NCBI GenBank assembly: GCA_030596405.1
Contig: JAUVKB010000059.1
Location: 1-10,994 of the forward strand
DNA from: Deltaproteobacteria bacterium
GTDB lineage: Bacteria; Desulfobacterota; Desulfobacteria; Desulfobacterales; JAUVKB01
DNA: 10,994 nt
Direction of reading: 5' to 3'
Below, in pieces: positions 6,005 to 10,994 of the stretch. Position 1 is the first letter of the stretch. Each line of letters opens with the position of its first letter. The translations under genes were made by a program, and so were the position numbers. The notes under the pieces were generated by a model. The model saw only the letters and a program-made list of their open reading frames with translations. It had not been told where the DNA came from and ran no database searches.

Positions 6005-8845
6005 TTAAAGAGTATTATCACGCTGTTTTAGCTGAACAATAGTAGGGGTGATAAATATCAGAAGCTCTTCCTTAACCTTGGATTCGGTTGTTGATTTGAA
6101 AAGCCATTTTGCGACAGGAATTTTTTTTAGCCATGGAAGCCCACTCTCACCGGATCGTTCCGTTGTCTTAATAATGCCTCCGATTACAACGGTATCTCCG
6201 TTATCTACTAAAAGTTCAGTCGTAGCTTCCTTTGTAATAAAAGACTGACGATTGTTGATCATAGAACCAAGATCATTCTTTTTGACTTCTATAATCAATG
6301 CAATGCGGTTGTCAAGGGTAACGTGCGGCGTAACCTCAAGTATAAGGTCGACGTCTTTAAATACCGTTGTTGTATTGCCTGAATCATCAAGCTTGTTATA
6401 TGGATAACTCAACCCCTGTTTGATTTTGGCTGTCTTGTTATCGAGCGTCACAACCTTTGGCGCAGAAATGATTTTACCCTTTCCTTCGGCTTCCATTGCC
6501 ATCAGTTTTGCGTTCAACAGGAGTCTGGTGCCTGCCAGTCTTATGAAATTAAATCCGATAGTGCCGGCAGACACTGTTGTCGGCAGGTTGACCGAAGCAC
6601 CATAGCCGTACGTGCCGCCGACCGTATCATAACCCCTTTGCGGCCCTGTTCCCGCGTCATCGTCCCCCTCTTGAACACCTCCCATGGCTCCCCACTCGGT
6701 TCCAATTTCCTTTGAGAAATTAGTGCTGGCCTCAACGATCCTTGCTTCAATAATTACCTGCGGAGTTACCCTGTCGAGTCTTTTGACGACTTGTCTTGCC
6801 TTTTTTATTCTATCGGCCACATCGGTCATTATGATAAGGTTTGTGCGATCATCAACGCTGAGGCTGCCGCGAATATTTTGGCCGACCCGGTCTAATGTTC
6901 TTATTTTTTCAAGATGTGGAAGTACATCGCTTTTTGCGTTTGCATAGTTGACAATAATGTATTCGGTAATAAGCGGCTCTAAGGCAATCTGCTGTTCCTT
7001 TGCCTGCCTTTCCGCGGCCAGTTTGTCCCGCCTGAGCTCTTCTTCCTTTTTGAGTGTTTCGAGAGTGGCGACCCGTATTATATCGCCTTCAAAAACCATC
7101 CCGAGCTTATTCATTTTAAGAACCAGGTCCAGCACCTGATCCCAGGGCACCGGTTCATCAAGAGTCATGGTAACCTTGCCTGTCACATCATCGCCTATGG
7201 CAAAATTTTTACCGCTTACAGTCCTTAATATGCGAAATACATTTTTTACATCGGTTTCATAAAAATCTAAAGCTATCTTTTCTCCCGTATATTTTTTTGA
7301 AGATTTAAGAACGGAAAATTCATCGCCGATTTTTTCCGGTTTTGCCGTTTCTTTTGTTTCTGCTCCCGCTTTTTTTTGCCCTTTTACTTCCGTTGCCTCT
7401 GTTTCTGCTGTTCCGGAAAGAGGTTGCGCCATAATTTTTTTCCAGTACGGAAGCTTTGCTTCTTCAAAAGTTCTTGGGGGAATTGAAGATGCTTCAAAAT
7501 GGATCAATAAAAGGCTGTCTGTTTGTTCAACCAGATATGGCACTGTTTCACGCAGATCTATTAAGATCATTGTATCCTTGTTTATGTCAGGTGGGTGAAC
7601 CGCTCTTATACAGTCAACAGCGCTTTTAAAACGAGTCGTAATCAACGGCCGCTTGCGATAATCAGGAAGGGTGGTGTCATAAAGACGTAGATTCAGATTT
7701 TTATCTGTTCCTTTTTTCAGATCAAATTTTACAGGTTTTGTTGTCCCGATAATTACCGTGGATTTGCCGGCATCTTCACTTAAAAAGTCTATACGGTTTA
7801 CAGATGCAGGTTTTGTTCGGCCGGCAAAGGTTTCAGTTGCTCCTTCTTTTGAAAAAGATTTGCTGTTTGATGCTGAAAGTTGTTTTTTGTCATTACCTTT
7901 TGAGACGGTTACACCTGTGCCTACCTGAATCTCAAGACCGTTTTCAACGGAAGACACCGAATATGAGTAAAGGTATTCTTTATTCGTATCGATAACGAGC
8001 CGAATCCTGTCGGGATAACCAAAGTGACGAATCTTTTTTATCCATCCGGTATTAACAGGTATAGACTGTTCTTTTTTATATGGACTTGTTAAACCGGGTA
8101 AATCAAAAACGATTCTGGGCGGATTTTTGATAGTAAAAACTTTATAATCTTTTATTTTCCCATCTGCATTTACGGTAATTATCGATTTTTTGTCTATACT
8201 GGTTGACGATACGGAATTTAGCAGGGTTGCGGTACGCACGTTTTTTTCAGCATGCATTGCCATATCAGGCTGCTTGCCGGGCTGTTTATACTGTGCTTCT
8301 AATTGCAGGTCCGGCTGTGTGCCTGGCGGCAGAGCTTCAGACGTTTTGCTGTTTTTTAAATCAGGCGCAGCAGAAGCCGATGCCATAAAATTTTTTTTAA
8401 AAGAAATCTCAAGATCCGTGCCTTTGCGGGCAACGTCATAGGAGACATCTTTTTTTAATAAAATTTCAATTCGGGCTGTATTCCCCTTCTCAGTAAATTT
8501 TATTGTATTAATTGAGCTGATAATATCATTGTCCAGCGGAACGGTGGGTTTGACATTATCAAAACCGGTGTCCGGGAAGTACAAAATTACGCCCAACGGC
8601 AAGGGTTGTTTAACCGAAGTATATATTAGAGGACGATTCCCTTTAATATTTATACGGATAGATTCAGAATCCTGAAAAGCGTTTATTCCGCAAATGAGCT
8701 TGCCTTCAACCGTCTGCTTTTCCATATTCCTGTCAGTCTGTTTTGAAACAATTTTTGGGGCGCATCCTCCCAGAAGTGTTGTAATTACTAACAGGAAAAC
8801 AGTTAAAGTCCAAAATTCCGATAATTTTATCATCTTGTTGTTCAT
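6005..8845 (-). CDS. pilQ: Type IV pilus outer-membrane secretin PilQ, predicted lipoprotein
   Basis: Forms the outer-membrane ring through which the pilus passes. It has 946 residues, longer than Neisseria or Pseudomonas PilQ and close to Myxococcus PilQ. Order: signal peptide ending in lipobox LGGC (Cys28, Ala at +2); three AMIN-like beta domains (about 50-152, 205-310, 347-453), which in this family bind peptidoglycan; low-complexity linkers (about 153-204 and 470-515); secretin N0/STN domain (about 518-600); a Lys/Glu/Gln-rich helix; N1 domain (about 622-692); and the C-terminal secretin barrel (about 695-938). The barrel includes VIIEARIVEAS, GKIISAPKVVTLDN, LILEVTPHV, VVIGGIIKTTERS and the closing GLPWLKKIPVAKWLFK and EELLIFITPTIV. 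ATG 8845 has GGAG 9 bases upstream, inside the pilP end, and lies 4 bases after the pilP stop. Two A8 runs occur in the coding strand; the frame is intact. Confidence 0.95.
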   Translation of the reverse strand: MNNKMIKLSEFWTLTVFLLVITTLLGGCAPKIVSKQTDRNMEKQTVEGKLICGINAFQDSESIRINIKGNRPLIYTSVKQPLPLGVILYFPDTGFDNVKPTVPLDNDIISSINTIKFTEKGNTARIEILLKKDVSYDVARKGTDLEISFKKNFMASASAAPDLKNSKTSEALPPGTQPDLQLEAQYKQPGKQPDMAMHAEKNVRTATLLNSVSSTSIDKKSIITVNADGKIKDYKVFTIKNPPRIVFDLPGLTSPYKKEQSIPVNTGWIKKIRHFGYPDRIRLVIDTNKEYLYSYSVSSVENGLEIQVGTGVTVSKGNDKKQLSASNSKSFSKEGATETFAGRTKPASVNRIDFLSEDAGKSTVIIGTTKPVKFDLKKGTDKNLNLRLYDTTLPDYRKRPLITTRFKSAVDCIRAVHPPDINKDTMILIDLRETVPYLVEQTDSLLLIHFEASSIPPRTFEEAKLPYWKKIMAQPLSGTAETEATEVKGQKKAGAETKETAKPEKIGDEFSVLKSSKKYTGEKIALDFYETDVKNVFRILRTVSGKNFAIGDDVTGKVTMTLDEPVPWDQVLDLVLKMNKLGMVFEGDIIRVATLETLKKEEELRRDKLAAERQAKEQQIALEPLITEYIIVNYANAKSDVLPHLEKIRTLDRVGQNIRGSLSVDDRTNLIIMTDVADRIKKARQVVKRLDRVTPQVIIEARIVEASTNFSKEIGTEWGAMGGVQEGDDDAGTGPQRGYDTVGGTYGYGASVNLPTTVSAGTIGFNFIRLAGTRLLLNAKLMAMEAEGKGKIISAPKVVTLDNKTAKIKQGLSYPYNKLDDSGNTTTVFKDVDLILEVTPHVTLDNRIALIIEVKKNDLGSMINNRQSFITKEATTELLVDNGDTVVIGGIIKTTERSGESGLPWLKKIPVAKWLFKSTTESKVKEELLIFITPTIVQLKQRDNTL

Positions 8846-8849
8846 CTAT

Positions 8850-9485
8850 CTATTCTCCAGGTGGTTTCTGAAGTTTAAGTTCTATTTTACGTGTCATTAA
8901 TTTGCCTAAAATATTTTCAACCGTTTCTTTAATTATGACCCGGTCATTTAATATATCTACTACGCTTCCTGAGTGGATTCCGATATATGTCCCCTTGGCA
9001 ATAATATATCCTTTGCCGGAAGCCTCCTCTACTATACCCTTGTTTCCGTCCATATGGCGGATTATTCCAACTAATTTTAGCTGGCTTAAGGCTATCTTTT
9101 CAAGAGGGGTAAGTGGAATGCGTCGTTTAACATTGATTATCCTTGGTTTTTCTTTGAATAATGGGACAAACGGATCAATCTTGCCCTTTGGATTGTATCT
9201 GGCTGTTGTGTCAGGCAACTCTATTTGTTGTTCGACCGGGATAATAAGCGCTCTTTTCTTGTCTGTTTCTATTGCTTCAGTTTCTAAATTTTTCTTTTTC
9301 AAATCAGGATCGGAGACGACACTTTTTTGTTTTTGCGGCTCTTGCTCTTGGGGTTTTGCAATTATTTTTTTGCGAATTACCCTGGGTTTTTGAGGCGGTT
9401 CAGTATGGTTCTCACAACCTGTAAAAAAGGCAACAAAACATATAAGGCATATAATATTGTATGTAACAAGGATGTGTCTAAACAT
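8850..9485 (-). CDS. pilP: Type IV pilus assembly lipoprotein PilP
   Basis: Periplasmic lipoprotein that links the inner-membrane PilN/PilO pair to the N0 domain of PilQ. It has 211 residues. The hydrophobic N-terminus ends in FTGC (Cys24); Phe at -3 is a loose lipobox match, but PilP is a known lipoprotein family. A long charged, Pro/Lys/Gln-rich segment (about 27-90), probably disordered, precedes the family signature NPKGKIDPFVPLF (98-110). The compact beta domain follows (about 125-206), with LTPLEKIALSQLKLVGII, GYIIAKGTYIG and GSVVDILNDRVIIKE. It starts 3 bases after the pilO stop. The nearest GGAG is 18 bases upstream, too far for a standard Shine-Dalgarno sequence, so translation may depend on coupling to pilO. 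Confidence 0.93.
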   Translation of the reverse strand: MFRHILVTYNIICLICFVAFFTGCENHTEPPQKPRVIRKKIIAKPQEQEPQKQKSVVSDPDLKKKNLETEAIETDKKRALIIPVEQQIELPDTTARYNPKGKIDPFVPLFKEKPRIINVKRRIPLTPLEKIALSQLKLVGIIRHMDGNKGIVEEASGKGYIIAKGTYIGIHSGSVVDILNDRVIIKETVENILGKLMTRKIELKLQKPPGE

Positions 9486-9488
9486 AAT

Positions 9489-10109
9489 CTATTTTTTCTT
9501 TTTCTCCACTACGCCCGGTTTAGTTTCCAAAAATTTGTAAGTTACCGCCGTGCAGGAAGCGCTGAGCTTATCACTATCCGTCAGTGGAGCCATATTGATA
9601 TTTTTAACATTGACTATCCTGTAAAGTCTTGAGATTTTATCAAAAAAGAGCGTTATATTATGATAGTTTCCTGTAAGTTTGATCGAAACGGGGATTTCAG
9701 CGTAAAAGTCTTTTTTTACTTCTTTTCCCGGTGTAAACAGTTGAAATTCCAATCCGGAAGCTTGACCGGCCTGAGAAATGTTTGTCAGTAAAGATGGTAT
9801 TTCTTTTTTTCCGGGAAGCGCTTTCATGGCTATCTTGAATTGATCTTCCGCCTCGTTCATCTCTTTTCGATATTTTTCAAGGTTTTTTGCTTTAGTTTTC
9901 GCCTCCAAAAGTTGTTTTTCAAGGTTTTCATATGATACTTGCAGCGCCTTGATCATGGTCATTTTTGGGTAATACAAAAAATACATAAAAAACCCGATAA
10001 GGGCAATAAAACCTCCGACACATATCAATATTCTTTGAGTTTTTGAAAGTGCTTCAATCTTTTCAAAAATCGGTTCAATTGATTGTAAAGAGACGCCGGC
10101 TTTTTTCAT
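9489..10109 (-). CDS. pilO: Type IV pilus inner-membrane alignment protein PilO
   Basis: Bitopic inner-membrane protein that pairs with PilN in the alignment subcomplex. It has 206 residues: a short cytoplasmic N-terminus with the typical IEKIEALSKTQR-like segment, one membrane helix (about 27-47), a coiled coil (about 52-95), then the periplasmic ferredoxin-like domain. Family landmarks are LPGKKEIPSLLTNIS (98-112), GLEFQLFTPGKE (119-130) and FYAEIPVSIKLTGNYH (135-150), then LFFDKISRLYRIVNV. The tail is a run of lysines. Its ATG shares one base with the pilN stop (TAATG), so translational coupling is likely; an AAGG lies about 10 bases upstream. Confidence 0.95.
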   Translation of the reverse strand: MKKAGVSLQSIEPIFEKIEALSKTQRILICVGGFIALIGFFMYFLYYPKMTMIKALQVSYENLEKQLLEAKTKAKNLEKYRKEMNEAEDQFKIAMKALPGKKEIPSLLTNISQAGQASGLEFQLFTPGKEVKKDFYAEIPVSIKLTGNYHNITLFFDKISRLYRIVNVKNINMAPLTDSDKLSASCTAVTYKFLETKPGVVEKKKK

Positions 10110-10699
10110 TATTTTTTCGCCTTGCCATTTGCCTTGTTTAAGGAAATATTTTTCGATTGAATCTTATTGCATGTAATTGCAAAACCTTTCAGATTTGAAC
10201 TTTCCTTGATTTTTTCGTGCTTAATTGTTATTAAGTCTATGCTACTGAAAAGAGTTGAGTCCTCAAGCCGTATCATAAAATCGGCAACCGTTTTATCGTC
10301 CATGGCAATACCGTTTATCGTGACAGTATCTGCCTTTGTACCCAATTTGGTAAACCACATACGGTTTTTAATCACCACACGGGTCATGGTGTCAAGAAGG
10401 TGGACAGGTCCTTTTCGATTCAATTCAAGATTACTTATGACAGTCATCTTTTGTTTCAGCAGACTCAACTTCTCTTTTATCTCTTCTATCTCTTTGGTTA
10501 TTTTTTTATAGTCTGCCAGTTCCACCGTTATTTTTGCCAAATCAGCCTGCAATTTCAGTGTTTTATGGTTCAACCTGATATTAATATAGACTAGGACAAT
10601 TGCAGCAAATATAAAGGTAAGTAAAAAAACAGAAACCTGGCGTCGTATATTTTCTTTTTTGCGCTTTGCCCTAAAAGGGAGTAGATTAACCCGTATCAT
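10109..10699 (-). CDS. pilN: Type IV pilus inner-membrane alignment protein PilN
   Basis: Bitopic inner-membrane partner of PilO. Its cytoplasmic N-terminal motif docks on PilM. It has 196 residues and opens with MIRVNLLPFR, matching the (I/V)NLLP PilM-binding signature. A basic stretch (11-20), one membrane helix (about 22-42) and a coiled coil (about 45-90) follow. The periplasmic fold contains LLDTMTRVV, VTINGIAMDDKTVADFM (126-142) and LEDSTLFSSIDL (145-156). The C-terminal tail is Lys/Asn-rich. The start overlaps the pilM stop as ATGA, and the end overlaps the pilO start by one base. No strong Shine-Dalgarno sequence is seen, which fits coupled translation from pilM. Confidence 0.94.
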   Translation of the reverse strand: MIRVNLLPFRAKRKKENIRRQVSVFLLTFIFAAIVLVYINIRLNHKTLKLQADLAKITVELADYKKITKEIEEIKEKLSLLKQKMTVISNLELNRKGPVHLLDTMTRVVIKNRMWFTKLGTKADTVTINGIAMDDKTVADFMIRLEDSTLFSSIDLITIKHEKIKESSNLKGFAITCNKIQSKNISLNKANGKAKK

Positions 10700-10994
10700 T
10701 TATCATCAACTCTTCTTATTGCAAGGCCCATGCAAATAGCGGCCTGGGATGCAATCTGTTTAAGGTATGAAGAATCAAAATCGTCTACTACAATATTTTT
10801 AAAAGGGTCGATTGTTTCCACTTTACATGATGTTTCCTCAGCCAGAAGCTGCCGGAATTTTTCAATATTCGCCCCTCCTCCGCTGAGAATAATCCTGTTT
10901 ATCCGATCACTCGGATATGTTGAATAGAAGAAGTCAAGAGCGCGACCTATTTCAGAGCTCCATCCGGTCACAACTGATGAGATGATTTCCATCA
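10696..10994 (-). CDS. pilM: Type IV pilus cytoplasmic ATPase-like protein PilM, C-terminal part only
   Basis: Only about the last 98 residues are in the window; the rest lies beyond the right edge. PilM is an actin/FtsA-fold cytoplasmic protein that binds nucleotide and the PilN N-terminus. The visible part carries INRIILSGGGANIEKFRQLL, the glycine-rich phosphate/adenosine motif of the ASKHA fold, then VETIDPFKNIVV and the terminal QAAICMGLAIRR typical of PilM. An ATG at 10992 is internal, not the start. The stop TGA overlaps the pilN ATG. The identification rests on this fragment together with the pilN-O-P-Q order after it. Confidence 0.92.
   Translation of the reverse strand, partial: MEIISSVVTGWSSEIGRALDFFYSTYPSDRINRIILSGGGANIEKFRQLLAEETSCKVETIDPFKNIVVDDFDSSYLKQIASQAAICMGLAIRRVDDK

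Noticed and set aside
8902..9393. 163-codon plus-strand open frame opposite pilP
   Set aside because: It is the antisense of a well-supported PilP. Its composition (Ile/Phe/Ser-rich) is what the reverse of Lys/Glu-rich codons gives.
1..10994. CRISPR array, tRNA, rRNA, insertion sequence or prophage
   Set aside because: No regularly spaced repeats, terminal inverted repeats, transposase or integrase motifs, or cloverleaf-like segments were seen. Nearly all bases are in conserved coding sequence.

Overview
The window looks like a piece of the chromosome of a diderm (Gram-negative) anaerobe, most likely a Desulfobacterota/deltaproteobacterial lineage. This is inference. It rests on moderate-to-low GC, a pilM-N-O-P-Q block whose PilQ is long with AMIN repeats as in deltaproteobacteria, and a Gly/Ser-rich lipoprotein with invasin-type Ig repeats. 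I see no rRNA, tRNA, CRISPR, transposase or phage gene. All the genes read as ordinary chromosomal ones, so I do not claim a new system with confidence.

Layout, plus strand (1-3833): three genes in one direction with short gaps (31 and 14 bases), probably co-transcribed. They are the C-terminal about three quarters of DNA topoisomerase I (topA, cut by the window edge), an MBL-fold metallo-hydrolase of the lactonase-like type, and alanine racemase (alr). They end at a perfect 12-bp inverted repeat (3835-3876) that probably acts as a shared, bidirectional terminator.

Layout, minus strand (3897-10994, read right to left): the end of pilM (cut by the window edge), then pilN, pilO, pilP, pilQ and a five-domain Ig-like lipoprotein. 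pilM/pilN overlap by 4 bases and pilN/pilO by 1; pilO/pilP and pilP/pilQ are 3-4 bases apart. Together they encode the type IV pilus alignment subcomplex: cytoplasmic PilM, inner-membrane PilN and PilO, and lipoprotein PilP, which joins it to the outer-membrane secretin PilQ. The last gene follows pilQ by 62 bases on the same strand with its own strong Shine-Dalgarno sequence.

Best leads: (1) the Ig-repeat lipoprotein at the end of the pil operon, with an inserted module of Asp/Asn/Gly loops that look calcium-binding, is a candidate surface or pilus-associated adhesin of unknown role; (2) PilQ itself carries a good lipobox, so it may be a lipidated, self-piloting secretin; (3) a lactonase-like MBL hydrolase sits between topA and alr.
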